NCBI GenBank assembly: GCA_002309655.1
Contig: DBXM01000033.1
Location: forward strand, 43,562-107,561
Reading direction: 5' to 3'
DNA from: Mageeibacillus sp. UBA1212
Lineage (GTDB): Bacteria > Bacillota > Clostridia > UBA1212
Length of the DNA stretch: 64,000 nucleotides
Shown here: positions 1 through 8,210 of the stretch, one piece after another
Position numbering within the stretch: position 1 is the stretch's first letter
How the letters are laid out: the number at the start of each line of letters is the position of its first letter
Translations under genes and position numbers: made by a program
Notes under the pieces: model-generated
What the model saw: only the letters and a program-made list of their open reading frames with translations
Told to the model about the DNA's origin: nothing
The model's database searches: none

Positions 1-38
1 CCCGGAGGTCGTAGGTTCAAGTCCTTCCTCCGCAACCA
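1..38 (+). tRNA. 3' part of a tRNA, probably initiator tRNA-Met
   Basis: Only the 3' part is in the window: the end of the anticodon stem (CCCG), the variable loop, the T arm with GGTTCAAGTCC, and a 3' strand ending CTCCGCA-A-CCA. An A at position 72 followed by A73 and an encoded CCA, together with CCCGGAGGTCGTAGG, is the usual pattern of bacterial initiator tRNA-fMet. The anticodon lies outside the window, so the identity is inferred. The T stem carries one T-T mismatch (positions 12 and 26). Confidence 0.75.
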
Positions 39-43
39 CTAAG

Positions 44-80
44 AAACCTCTTTTGCCGGCTTGACTGAAGAGGTTTTTTA
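44..80 (+). terminator. Rho-independent terminator of the tRNA transcript
   Basis: Perfect 9-bp inverted repeat AAACCTCTT (44-52) / AAGAGGTTT (68-76), followed by more T residues. It sits 5 bases after the tRNA CCA end. Confidence 0.85.
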
Positions 81-110
81 TTGCTTAACCTGTTGGTATT
101 TTAGTATAAT
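81..110 (+). promoter_or_regulatory. sigma-A-type promoter of the GNAT gene
   Basis: TTGCTT (81-86), an 18-base spacer and a perfect TATAAT (105-110), directly after the tRNA terminator and 32 bases before the acetyltransferase start codon. Confidence 0.6.
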
Positions 111-142
111 TAACTAAACAAATCCGGATTTGTGAGGGTGAA

Positions 143-544
143 ATGGAAATCAGAGAATACGTAAACTTCAACGAAGAGGAGATATTTCAGCTGTATACCG
201 AAGTAGGCTGGACTGCGTATACAGAAAACATGCCCGCATTGGAGCAGGGATTCAAAAATTCCTTGCTCGTTTTGGCTGCATATGAAGTCGATGAGTTGCT
301 TGGAATAATCAGAGTCGTTGGCGACGGATTCACTATCGTTTTCGTTCAGGATATTTTAGTTTTTCCAAGACATCAGCGCAAAGGAGTCGGAACCGCATTG
401 TTGAAAGCCGTTCTTGACAGATACCCGGAAGTAAGACAAATAGAGCTTACTACGGACGATACTCCTAAAACAGTTGCTTTTTATAAGTCGTTAGGCTTTT
501 CTGCATTTTCAGAAACAGGCTGTTGCGGGTTTGTGAGACGCTGA
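143..544 (+). CDS. GNAT family N-acetyltransferase
   Basis: 133-aa single-domain GNAT acetyltransferase, expected to move an acetyl group from acetyl-CoA to an amine. The acetyl-CoA pyrophosphate loop (motif A) is QRKGVG at residues 78-83, preceded by the beta-4 strand VQDILVFP. The ending PKTVAFYKSLGF is the usual motif B, where a Tyr often acts as general acid. The length is normal for small cytosolic GNATs. The start is supported by a GAGGG Shine-Dalgarno just upstream and by its own promoter at 81-110. The gene stands alone, between the tRNA terminator and an unrelated gene, so the context gives no substrate. Confidence 0.9.
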   Translation: MEIREYVNFNEEEIFQLYTEVGWTAYTENMPALEQGFKNSLLVLAAYEVDELLGIIRVVGDGFTIVFVQDILVFPRHQRKGVGTALLKAVLDRYPEVRQIELTTDDTPKTVAFYKSLGFSAFSETGCCGFVRR

Positions 545-683
545 CAATTCCGGTTTGCCGCTCTATCCTGCGATGTATTTTGCACGGTCTTTCACATTAA
601 GAAACTTTTTTCAGACTTTTAGAAGAGTTTTTCAAACTCGAATTCTTTGAAACGTGATTTGCTACCCGGGAGGCGGAGAGATA

Positions 684-1430
684 ATGAACAATACCGAAAA
701 GTTGCTCAAATATGTAAAAGAAAAGTACGGTACCGACCCTGAAATTCTATGGCCCAAATATCCGGGAAATAAGGTGCTCCGCCACTCAGACAGTCCGAAA
801 TGGTACGCGATCATAATGGATATCGACCGTTCACGGCTCGGGCTGAAAGGCGAGGGCATTGTGGACATCGTGAATTTCAAGACCGACGGACCGCTTCACG
901 CCGAAGCTCTGTGCGAGACGGAAGGAATCATTCCCGCGTATCACATGAACAAAAACACCTGGATTTCTGTGCTCCTCGACGGAACCGTTCCCTTCGAAAT
1001 GGTAAAAAAACTCGCGGATGCGAGTTATAGAAACACTTCCGGCGGCACCTCAAAAGACAAGTCAAGACCGCCCAAGGAGTGGCTCGTTCCCGCGAATCCC
1101 AAGTACTACGACGTCGAGAAGGCTTTCAGCGAGAGCGATTTGATTGACTGGAAGCAGGGGGCGGGAATCATTGAAGGCGACACGGTGTTCATGTACGTCG
1201 GCTCGCCGGTTTCCGCGATTCTGTACAAGTGCGTGGTCGAGAGGACGGAAATTCCTTTCAGCTACGAAGACGAAAACCTAAGGATCGACAAGCTGATGAA
1301 GATAAGGCTTCTGAGGCGCTACGGACCTGAGGAATTCCCGTTCAAGGTTTTGAACGACAGATACGGTATTTTTGCTGTCAGAGGGCCGAGAGGCGTTCCC
1401 GCGAGGCTCAGCAAGGATCTGAATAAATAA
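684..1430 (+). CDS. MmcQ/YjbR family protein with C-terminal EVE-like domain
   Basis: 248 aa. The reading frame is open further upstream, but GGGAGGCGGAGAG lies directly before ATG 684, which fixes the start. Residues about 1-125 look like the MmcQ/YjbR fold, with W-P-x-Y-P near residue 24, WYAIIMDI and a closing tract ISVLLDGTVPFEMV. YjbR proteins bind DNA weakly in vitro and have no agreed cellular role. Residues about 140-248 (WLVPANPKYYDVEKAF, then DWKQG, GDTVFMYVGSP and FPFKVLND) resemble the EVE/PUA-like fold, which binds modified bases. The pairing suggests a nucleic-acid-binding role. The YjbR call is fairly firm; the EVE call is by pattern only. Confidence 0.75.
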   Translation: MNNTEKLLKYVKEKYGTDPEILWPKYPGNKVLRHSDSPKWYAIIMDIDRSRLGLKGEGIVDIVNFKTDGPLHAEALCETEGIIPAYHMNKNTWISVLLDGTVPFEMVKKLADASYRNTSGGTSKDKSRPPKEWLVPANPKYYDVEKAFSESDLIDWKQGAGIIEGDTVFMYVGSPVSAILYKCVVERTEIPFSYEDENLRIDKLMKIRLLRRYGPEEFPFKVLNDRYGIFAVRGPRGVPARLSKDLNK

Positions 1431-1434
1431 AACA

Positions 1435-1476
1435 AACCCCTGCGCGGAACCGTTTAGGAGGCTTTGTGCAGGGGTT
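1435..1476 (-). terminator. bidirectional terminator, mainly for the YfcC gene
   Basis: 9-bp inverted repeat AACCCCTGC (1435-1443) / GCAGGGGTT (1468-1476). Read on the minus strand it is followed by TTGTTTTATTT, a good U-rich tail. The plus-strand tail is poor. It lies between the convergent YjbR-EVE and YfcC-type genes. Confidence 0.75.
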
Positions 1477-1495
1477 AACTATATTAGTCTTGAAG

Positions 1496-2953
1496 TTAGA
1501 GCCCGATGGCGACCGCAAGCTCAAGGAAGCCCACGCTTGTGGCGAGCAGCAGCAGCTGGAACAGTCCGGTGCGCTTGACCCAGTCGAAATACGAAACGTT
1601 CGCAAGGCCGAGGCCGATGACCAGCGTTCCGCAGGTGGGGTAGAAAACGTTCGTGTAGCCGTCGCCCAGCATGTACGCGAGAACGATTATAGTCTTGCTG
1701 ATGCCGGGAATCGGAGCAATCGTAAGAAGCGGAATCAAAAGCGATGCCTTCGCGGTGGCGGAGGGAATGAAGAACTCAATCACCAGCACGAATCCGAGAA
1801 TCATCAAAACTCCGAGTGCCGGTGTAACGCCGGTAATAACGCGCGACATGTGGTAGAAGATCGTGTGCAGGATGTCGCCTTTTTCCGCTATATATTTAAT
1901 GCTGAAAGCCACGACGACGATAATGATCGATGGGGCGACATTCACGATTCCTTTCCAGAACGCTTTGAAGAATTTCTTCCAGGAGCCGATCATCATTCTG
2001 CCAAGCACGAACGTGCCGATCACGAAGCCGCCGGCCATTGCGATCATCGAGATTCCCAGGTCGGAGAGGGCGGGAATCGCGGAGAAGAGAATTACAACCA
2101 GCAGCACGAATGCGAAGAGCGCGACCACCATGATTGCCATTTTCTTTTCCTGAGGAGTGACTTCTTCGATACCGGCTTCTTCGAGCGTCTCGTTATTCGT
2201 GGTAAGAAGGGCGTTCCTGCGCTCGTCTCTCTTGGCCATCGCGACCAGAAACGCGCAGGTGATCACGGCCAGCACGACGAACATTATCGCACGGAACCAC
2301 ATTCCGTCAACAATCGTTATTCCCGCCAGCATAGAACAGAGACCGACTGTAAGCGGGTTGAAGAGCGCGCAGGTGAAGCCGACGCCGGTTGAAATAAGCA
2401 CCAGCGCCAGAGCGGTCTTGTTGTCCCACCTCATGGCCCGCGTGAAGCTCAGGAAAATCGGGAAAAGTATCAAAAGCTCGTCGAAAATCCCGAAAAACGA
2501 ACACAGCAGCATCATTACCACCGTTATTACCGCCACCGTCAGGAAGCGCCTCTTGCTGAACTTCGCGATCAGAATCTTCACGAAGGCGGGAAGGCCGCCG
2601 CACTCTTCAAGCACCTTGAAGCACCCGCCCAGAAGGAGCAGCAGGGCGATGATCTGGTAGAGTGTGAATTTTGAGGAGTCGAACAGAAGCGTCTCAAACG
2701 GCGCGGTCAGCCACCTGTAGAAGGGAATTCTGGTGGTGCTTTCGATGTACTGGAACGTATTCGGGTCGACTGCGGTCTTTCCGGCGGCGTCGATATATGT
2801 CGAATACCTTCCGGCAGGCAGAACGTAGGTGAGAATTCCCACGGCGATAAGGATCGCATAGAGAAGGATCACGGCCTTAAGGATGCCCTTCATGTCGATC
2901 TTCATTTCGCCTTTTTTCTCTGCCGGCGTGTTGTTTTTGACTGTCTCAGTCAT
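1496..2953 (-). CDS. YfcC/DcuC-type membrane carrier
   Basis: 485-aa polytopic membrane protein with about 12 hydrophobic segments. The N-terminal tract TYVLPAGRYSTYID, just after the first membrane helix, is the signature stretch of the YfcC family in the DcuC / anaerobic C4-dicarboxylate carrier superfamily. Repeated helices rich in G, F and N (FGIFDEL, GFTCALFNPLT, MAGGFVIGTF) and the late FFIPSATAKASLLIPL fit the family's two-fold transport core. Members are thought to move dicarboxylates, basic amino acids or peptides by ion coupling; the substrate cannot be read from sequence. The start codon overlaps the stop of the acyltransferase gene by 4 bases (ATGA), so the two are translationally coupled. 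A terminator follows at 1435-1476. Confidence 0.85.
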   Translation of the reverse strand: MTETVKNNTPAEKKGEMKIDMKGILKAVILLYAILIAVGILTYVLPAGRYSTYIDAAGKTAVDPNTFQYIESTTRIPFYRWLTAPFETLLFDSSKFTLYQIIALLLLLGGCFKVLEECGGLPAFVKILIAKFSKRRFLTVAVITVVMMLLCSFFGIFDELLILFPIFLSFTRAMRWDNKTALALVLISTGVGFTCALFNPLTVGLCSMLAGITIVDGMWFRAIMFVVLAVITCAFLVAMAKRDERRNALLTTNNETLEEAGIEEVTPQEKKMAIMVVALFAFVLLVVILFSAIPALSDLGISMIAMAGGFVIGTFVLGRMMIGSWKKFFKAFWKGIVNVAPSIIIVVVAFSIKYIAEKGDILHTIFYHMSRVITGVTPALGVLMILGFVLVIEFFIPSATAKASLLIPLLTIAPIPGISKTIIVLAYMLGDGYTNVFYPTCGTLVIGLGLANVSYFDWVKRTGLFQLLLLATSVGFLELAVAIGL

Positions 2954-4284
2954 TTCAAACCTCCGTTTTTATAAATATCGTCGTAAAGTTGTTTTCGTGT
3001 TTCGTCGGTTTCGTTGTGAAGAAGTTCCGTTGCGATCAGGAATTTGACGGCTTTTCTGCGGTCGTCGTCTTCGATGATGAATTCGTGGTAGCAGTTGTTG
3101 AAGTAGAACTCGTTGCCGCGGCCGCCGATGAACGGGGCGGAGGGAATCTTCGAGATGGGGAAGAAGAGCTCTACTCCGTCGGTTGGCGGGTTTGTTTGCG
3201 GTTCCTCCCAGGGCGGCAACGCTTCCTCGCAGTCGTCTCCTTTATAACTAATGCCTTCGCACGTCAGGGCGAGAATTCCTCTGCCGAGATTTTTCTTCAT
3301 CGAAGAGACTTTACCGGACATGTCGAAGGTATTGTGGGCGGCCTTGTAGGAGATACTGAACGCCGGATCTCTTATCTCCTCGCGGATGCGGTCGACCTGC
3401 CAGTCGTACCACTCGTCGATTCTGGTAAAGGGAGCAGATTCGTTCGTGAACGTTAAAGAGTAGCGGTCGTCAACCAGCGCCTTAAAGCCGCACTCGCAGG
3501 TTAATGAATTCTTGTCTGACCGCATAGTAAATTCCCGAAGGCACTTCGGACAAACGATCAGAAGATTTTCCAGGCTGTTCGCGTTACCGCGTTTGCTCTT
3601 ATACTCAAAACCTGAGGTTTCGTTTTCGACAAAATCGTTGTATCGCATCTTTTCCGCCAGCAAGTTTTCAAGCTCGTGTTCGGAAACGTATTTCAACGCC
3701 TCTGCGGTCAGCAGGTGTTCGTAGATGTATTCCATCCTGCCTTTTCTAGGCTTCGGGTCGTAGCGCGGATAAGAAAGAAATGCGCCCTTGCTTTTGACAA
3801 GCACCACGTCAAGTCCGAGCTTTTTGACGAGCTTCGCGGTCTGGGGCTGAAGGGGCTGGCTGTGACCGTTCATGGACTGGATGCCTTCCGGGAAAAGAAG
3901 AATTGACGCGCCTTCTTTTACGAGGCGGATAATGTTCTTTACCGCCGCAGGGTAGGGCTCGTAAAGGGGCTTGGGAATGACGCCCGCACGCATCATCAGT
4001 TTAAAAACCCCGTTCTCGAGCATCGAGTGGAACCCGGTGACGATATTCGGATTCGCCCACTTGTAGCCGTGAATAACGTGAATGTAATCGTCGTGGGAGG
4101 CGTGGCAGGCGAGAATGAGGACCTGCTTGCCTTTCATTTTATTTTTGTTGAAAAGGTATGTGTACTTTGCCGGTTTCGACGCCTCAAGGCCTGAGAAAAG
4201 CGTCCGGCAGAACACGGAAATACCTTTTCCGGGAATCTCGGGCTTGTAATCTTTCAATATCTGCTGCGGTGTCTTGCGGCTCAT
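2950..4284 (-). CDS. PlsC-like acyltransferase with a zinc-ribbon C-terminal extension
   Basis: 444 aa, about twice the length of an ordinary 1-acylglycerol-3-phosphate acyltransferase. The HX4D catalytic motif is His61-Asp66 (HASHDD) and the FPEG substrate motif is at residues 131-134, both normal for the glycerolipid acyltransferase superfamily. After the acyltransferase core a four-cysteine ribbon follows (Cys245, Cys248, Cys263, Cys265), then about 180 residues I do not recognise. No signal peptide and no clear membrane helix, so it probably acts on the inner membrane face. First gene of a two-gene unit with the YfcC carrier, with a 4-base overlap. The acyl acceptor is unknown. Confidence 0.75.
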   Translation of the reverse strand: MSRKTPQQILKDYKPEIPGKGISVFCRTLFSGLEASKPAKYTYLFNKNKMKGKQVLILACHASHDDYIHVIHGYKWANPNIVTGFHSMLENGVFKLMMRAGVIPKPLYEPYPAAVKNIIRLVKEGASILLFPEGIQSMNGHSQPLQPQTAKLVKKLGLDVVLVKSKGAFLSYPRYDPKPRKGRMEYIYEHLLTAEALKYVSEHELENLLAEKMRYNDFVENETSGFEYKSKRGNANSLENLLIVCPKCLREFTMRSDKNSLTCECGFKALVDDRYSLTFTNESAPFTRIDEWYDWQVDRIREEIRDPAFSISYKAAHNTFDMSGKVSSMKKNLGRGILALTCEGISYKGDDCEEALPPWEEPQTNPPTDGVELFFPISKIPSAPFIGGRGNEFYFNNCYHEFIIEDDDRRKAVKFLIATELLHNETDETRKQLYDDIYKNGGLK

Positions 4285-4308
4285 GGCTTCACTCCGGTAT
4301 TTTTGATG

Positions 4309-4336
4309 ATTTTAGCATATTTTCAGGAAAAATCAA
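4309..4336 (-). promoter_or_regulatory. promoter of the acyltransferase/YfcC operon
   Basis: On the minus strand, TTGATT (4331-4336), a 16-base spacer and TAAAAT (4309-4314), with a TG one base before the -10 (extended -10). It is 25 bases upstream of the acyltransferase start and diverges from the LysE promoter. Confidence 0.55.
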
Positions 4337-4361
4337 TCGGTTTCGGCTTTAATGAACGAAG

Positions 4362-4391
4362 TTGACACGTGAAAGCGATTAATCGTATAAT
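4362..4391 (+). promoter_or_regulatory. consensus sigma-A promoter of the LysE-family gene
   Basis: Perfect TTGACA (4362-4367), an 18-base spacer and perfect TATAAT (4386-4391), 30 bases before the start codon. Confidence 0.8.
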
Positions 4392-4421
4392 GTAAGCACC
4401 TTCTCGCGGAGACTGTAAACT

Positions 4422-5090
4422 ATGATTTTTCTTTTAAAAGGGATACTGATTTCTCTGATTTTCGGAATACCTGTTGGCGCCGTCGGCACGCTCTCGATCA
4501 AACGTACGATCGAGAACGGCTTTTGGTCCGGTTTTGTCACGGGGCTGGGCTGCGTTCTTGCCGACGTCATTTACGCTTCGCTCTGCATTTTCGGAGTCGA
4601 AGCGGCTACTTCTTTTATTCAAAAGCACAGCGTCCCGATCAGAATCATCGGCTGCGCAATCGTTATCGCGTACGGTATTTACATGATTGCCGTGAGAAGC
4701 AGGAAAACCGCTCTGAGCGAGAACAAAAGTACTGAAAATATAGAAAAGAAGCTCTCCGGCGGTGGCGCGGAGAGCCCGAAAAGTTTTGTTTACTATTTCA
4801 AGACATTTCTGTCGGCGTTCGTTGTCGCGATCCTCAACCCGGTTCTGATCGCTTCGTTTTTCATCGCGTTCTCGATTTTCGGAATCGACGGCAGCGGAAC
4901 GTTCACGGACAATCTGCTTTGCGTCGCTGGAATCGTCGTTGGTGCGCTTATCTGGTGGGTCACGATTTGCCTTTTGGTTTCTAAACTCAGGACCAGATTG
5001 TCGGAGAGAACGTCAAGAATCGTCTTTATCGCGCTTGGAATCATAATGATCCTTATCGGCGCGGGAATGATCTTCTCGATCCTGTTCTGA
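4422..5090 (+). CDS. LysE/RhtB family amino-acid exporter
   Basis: 222 aa, the normal size for LysE/RhtB exporters. The N-terminal helix carries the family pattern (GIPVGAVGTLSIKRTIENG), corresponding to the PGP-type loop and the repeat around residues 15-35, followed by GLGCVLADVIYASLCIFG. About six hydrophobic segments are visible, with a hydrophilic loop of about 40 residues rich in K, S and E (about residues 88-122). Predicted to export an amino acid or related metabolite by proton exchange. It has its own strong promoter at 4362-4391. It converges on the next minus-strand gene with only 3 bases between the stop codons and no hairpin between them. Confidence 0.85.
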   Translation: MIFLLKGILISLIFGIPVGAVGTLSIKRTIENGFWSGFVTGLGCVLADVIYASLCIFGVEAATSFIQKHSVPIRIIGCAIVIAYGIYMIAVRSRKTALSENKSTENIEKKLSGGGAESPKSFVYYFKTFLSAFVVAILNPVLIASFFIAFSIFGIDGSGTFTDNLLCVAGIVVGALIWWVTICLLVSKLRTRLSERTSRIVFIALGIIMILIGAGMIFSILF

Positions 5091-5093
5091 CAG

Positions 5094-6533
5094 TCATTCA
5101 CTTTTTGCCGCGAGCTTCACGCACTCGTACGCTCCGTTGTACCTTCCGCACTTTTTCAGGTAGTCGATCTTGTCGCACATGTGAACAATAATCTCCCTGT
5201 CCTCAATCAGTCTGTCGAACTCGGCGTTGATCAGCTTCGGCTTCGGGTACTCGTTGGTGGAGTCGCCGAATTCGCGGCCGTGGATCGCGCCGTAAACTTC
5301 ATGACCGCCGATGTGGCGCATGAAGAGCTTCGGGATGGGGTAGTAGACAAGTTCGCTGGGCTTCGTGACAAGAAGGTCGCAGACAGGCATCAGAATGTTC
5401 GTGGAATAGACAGCTTCGAATATGTCACTGCTGCAAATCAGGTAAACTCCCTCAGCCTCACCATACCTGACTTCATTCGCTGTAGCGGTGAGTTCATTAA
5501 ACGAGTCGATGAATTCGGTAACCTTGACTCGCCCCGCAATCTTTGTTTTGAGGCTCTCGCAGACCGCTTTGTGGTCACCGGTGTTCAGATACAAAACCAC
5601 CTTTTTCTGCTGAATGTAGGGAATAAGATGCTCGATCATTCCTTCGAAGAGCTTCGTTCCCGCACCAGCGCCGCCGACAGGCATCAGAATTCTGACCGGA
5701 CCGCCTTCACGCATCCGTTTCCTTCTCAGTTCGTTGTCCTCTTCAAGATTCACGAGCAGTTCGTGGTCGACGTAGCAGCCGACTTCTTTCAGATACTCCT
5801 CGGGAATCCCTTTCAGCGGCTTTTTGTCAAACCCCTCGAGGGTCTTGTAGCCCATGTACGCGAACGGTGTCTGGACGGTGTGGATCGCGCCCTCGGAGAG
5901 GTGAAGCCCCATCGGCCAGTTGTCGGGAATCGCGTTGACCACGTGGGTCATTCCCGCGTGAATCGCGCCCTGCGCAGGCCAGACGTGAGTCGCAATGTAG
6001 GGAATGTCCTTCGGAATGTTCCTGAAAATCGGGACGAGCAGCTCGCTGTTCTTCTGGTCCTTGGCGTTGTAGGAAATCTTTTTGAAGCCTTCGCAGTTTA
6101 GCGGCTCCCAGACAATCTTGTTGAAAAGCTTTGACTTCTGGGAAATCTTCGAGGCGAGGGAGTACATGTCGTTCTGCTCGCGGATCATTTTCGAACCGGT
6201 GGCGTCGAAGGAAGCCAGATCGAGCCAGTAGGGGTCGTAACCGAGCGCACGAGCGCAGGAAGCCATCGCGATGGAGATCCGGTAGTGGCCGAAGCCCATG
6301 CGGATGTTGCCGACGATCAGGGGCTTACCCGAAAATTCTTCGTTGGCTTCGCCGAAAACGATATTGCTGACGCCGATGTTTGAGAGCGTTTCAATCGGTT
6401 TGAAGGCGATTTTGTAGTCTTTGCCGGAGTCGTCGCCGTACTTTTTAATGTAGCCGGCCTTGCTCTTTTCGGCCGCTTTGACCGTTCCGGAACTCATTTC
6501 ATTCCCGAATATTATCGAGCTTTTGTCTGTCAT
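5094..6533 (-). CDS. GT-B-like glycosyltransferase (MurG/MGDG-synthase type)
   Basis: 479 aa, no signal peptide or membrane helix. The best clue is GNIRMGFGHYRISIAMA near residue 77, which resembles the glycine-rich GGGH loop opening the N-terminal Rossmann domain of MurG and MGDG synthase glycosyltransferases. A second Rossmann-like half starts near PVRILMPVGGAGAGTKLFEG, and near the C-terminus TKPSELVYYPIPKLFM matches the nucleotide-sugar binding stretch of that clan. Function by pattern: sugar transfer to a lipid or polymer acceptor. It overlaps the upstream GH36 gene by 4 bases, so it is the last gene of a TetR-GH36-GT unit. The family is inferred and the exact substrate is unknown. Confidence 0.55.
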   Translation of the reverse strand: MTDKSSIIFGNEMSSGTVKAAEKSKAGYIKKYGDDSGKDYKIAFKPIETLSNIGVSNIVFGEANEEFSGKPLIVGNIRMGFGHYRISIAMASCARALGYDPYWLDLASFDATGSKMIREQNDMYSLASKISQKSKLFNKIVWEPLNCEGFKKISYNAKDQKNSELLVPIFRNIPKDIPYIATHVWPAQGAIHAGMTHVVNAIPDNWPMGLHLSEGAIHTVQTPFAYMGYKTLEGFDKKPLKGIPEEYLKEVGCYVDHELLVNLEEDNELRRKRMREGGPVRILMPVGGAGAGTKLFEGMIEHLIPYIQQKKVVLYLNTGDHKAVCESLKTKIAGRVKVTEFIDSFNELTATANEVRYGEAEGVYLICSSDIFEAVYSTNILMPVCDLLVTKPSELVYYPIPKLFMRHIGGHEVYGAIHGREFGDSTNEYPKPKLINAEFDRLIEDREIIVHMCDKIDYLKKCGRYNGAYECVKLAAKSE

Positions 6534-8197
6534 TGTAAAACTCCTTTTTTAGTGTTGTAAGTCAGTTCGCGCTTTTCGCCTTTAAGGTCGTAGCGGATCT
6601 TGATGTAAATGCCGTCGCGGCGGTAGGAGTGCACTTTCGCGAATCTGTAGAGCTCAAGCGCCTCCGCGAGTGTTTTATTTTTGGGTTCGTCGTACTCCGC
6701 GATGTTGTCGGAGGTCATCAGAACCGAGCCGAAAAGGGCGTTCAGTGTGATCAGTGCTTTCCGCTGTTCGTACGTTAGCGAGATGTTGGTGTCGCGAAGA
6801 AGGAACACGTCCGGATCGTTTCCAAAAAGTCTGCCGTTTAAAATCGAGCGATAGACGGTGTTCTGAAGCGTGACTTTCGTGGATACGCGTTCGCGGTGCA
6901 TGAGGCGCATGTAGAACTTGTCGTCGAAATCGAGGGAGACGTCCGGGCCGATGCGCAGATAGTCGAAAATGTCTTTCGAACTGAAAGGCGAGGCGCCGCA
7001 GCCGAGAATCAGGCGGTCGCCGAGAATCTCGCGGATGAACGAGTACGCCCTGTGTGCGGACTGTGCGTGCGTCAAACCGTCGTAAACAGGCAGCGACGAC
7101 GCGTAGAGGAAGTCGAGCTTGAAAAAGTCGAAGCCCATATGGGCGTAGTGGCGCAGGCAGTTCGCGATGTAGTTGCGGGCGTCTTCGTTTTCGAGATCGA
7201 GAGCATAGAAGCCGGACCAGTTGCAGCCGCACTTAACGGGAAGACCGTCAGGCCCTTTCTTGAGCCAGTCCGGGTGTTCCTTATACACGACGCTGTTCTG
7301 TTCTGCAACGAGCGGCGCCAGCCAGATTCCCGCCATGAGACCTTTCGCGTGGATTTTGTCGACTATTCCTGAAAGTCCGTCCGGGAATTTCTTCGGGTCC
7401 ACGTCAAGCCAGTCGCCCACGAACGTCTCATAGCCGTCGTCGATCTGAAACAGGTTGAAACGGCTGTCAAGCGCCTCCAGGTCGCGCAGAATGATCTTCT
7501 CGTCGATATTCTGGTAGTAGTTGTACCAGGAGGTGTAGCCGAACAGCTTCCTGCGCTCTTTGACAGGGAAGACCTCGTTCATAAGCTTGATGCCTGTTTC
7601 GAGCGAAGGGGTGTAGAAGTAGTCGCAGACCGTGGCGGTTTCACCGTTCTTAAGAGCAAGCCCCGACACGTCGCTGATAATTGATACTTCTCCGGTTGCT
7701 CTTGTGACCTCAAATATAAGATACGCGGTGGCGGCGTTTGCGTTGATCGCAAACCCGTTTACGCTGCCTTTGCGGTAGAAAATATCGTATCCGTGGAGCT
7801 TGCCCGAGTCGTACTTGTAGAAGAGAGCGTCGCCGTAGCGGTCGAACGAGAACATGTCCACAAGGAAGCGGGGAAGCTTTTTGACGTTGCGTTCCTTCTC
7901 GGAAAGATATGTCTCCTTCGTGTCGGTCCAGGACTGGTAACCGTTTAGAAAGAAGACGTCGCCTGCGCCGTTGTTCGAGCCGCTGCCGCCCACATAGAAG
8001 TCGTGTCCGGATTCTTTATATGAGAGAAGCGTCACATCCTTGAGCGCGCTGACTGAGACCCTGTGCTCGCTACCTTCGTCAAAAACGGTTACCGCGATGG
8101 TTCCGTCGGAAAAAGAATGTTCGTTTTGGGAAATTTTCCCGGAAATGCCGGCAGCCGCGCCGCCGCAACTGTATTTTAGTTCAAAACTGTTCTTCAT
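6530..8197 (-). CDS. GH36-type alpha-galactosidase-like glycoside hydrolase
   Basis: 555 aa with clan GH-D architecture: an N-terminal beta-sandwich (about 1-210) and a TIM barrel starting at LFGYTSWYNYY. Barrel landmarks are FQIDDGYE (250-257), GIWLAPL (290-296) and the nucleophile motif FKLDFLY with Asp362. The acid/base candidate is Asp419 in RIGPDVS. There is no signal peptide, so it should act on imported or internally made alpha-galactosides or related alpha-linked sugars. It is shorter than classical 700-aa GH36 enzymes because the C-terminal sheet domain is small. It lies between the TetR gene (13 bases upstream) and the GT-B-like gene (4-base overlap). Substrate specificity is not certain. 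Confidence 0.8.
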   Translation of the reverse strand: MKNSFELKYSCGGAAAGISGKISQNEHSFSDGTIAVTVFDEGSEHRVSVSALKDVTLLSYKESGHDFYVGGSGSNNGAGDVFFLNGYQSWTDTKETYLSEKERNVKKLPRFLVDMFSFDRYGDALFYKYDSGKLHGYDIFYRKGSVNGFAINANAATAYLIFEVTRATGEVSIISDVSGLALKNGETATVCDYFYTPSLETGIKLMNEVFPVKERRKLFGYTSWYNYYQNIDEKIILRDLEALDSRFNLFQIDDGYETFVGDWLDVDPKKFPDGLSGIVDKIHAKGLMAGIWLAPLVAEQNSVVYKEHPDWLKKGPDGLPVKCGCNWSGFYALDLENEDARNYIANCLRHYAHMGFDFFKLDFLYASSLPVYDGLTHAQSAHRAYSFIREILGDRLILGCGASPFSSKDIFDYLRIGPDVSLDFDDKFYMRLMHRERVSTKVTLQNTVYRSILNGRLFGNDPDVFLLRDTNISLTYEQRKALITLNALFGSVLMTSDNIAEYDEPKNKTLAEALELYRFAKVHSYRRDGIYIKIRYDLKGEKRELTYNTKKGVLQ

Positions 8198-8210
8198 GGT
8201 TGAACCGCCT

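Noticed and set aside
625..639. GAGTTT-TTC-AAACTC hairpin between the GNAT and YjbR genes as a terminator
   Set aside because: The stem is short and A+T-rich and is not followed by a T run; too weak to call.
1466..2392. 308-residue plus-strand open frame opposite the YfcC carrier gene
   Set aside because: Its product is rich in H, E, D, R and Q with no domain pattern, as expected from the complement of a membrane-protein gene. No ribosome site.
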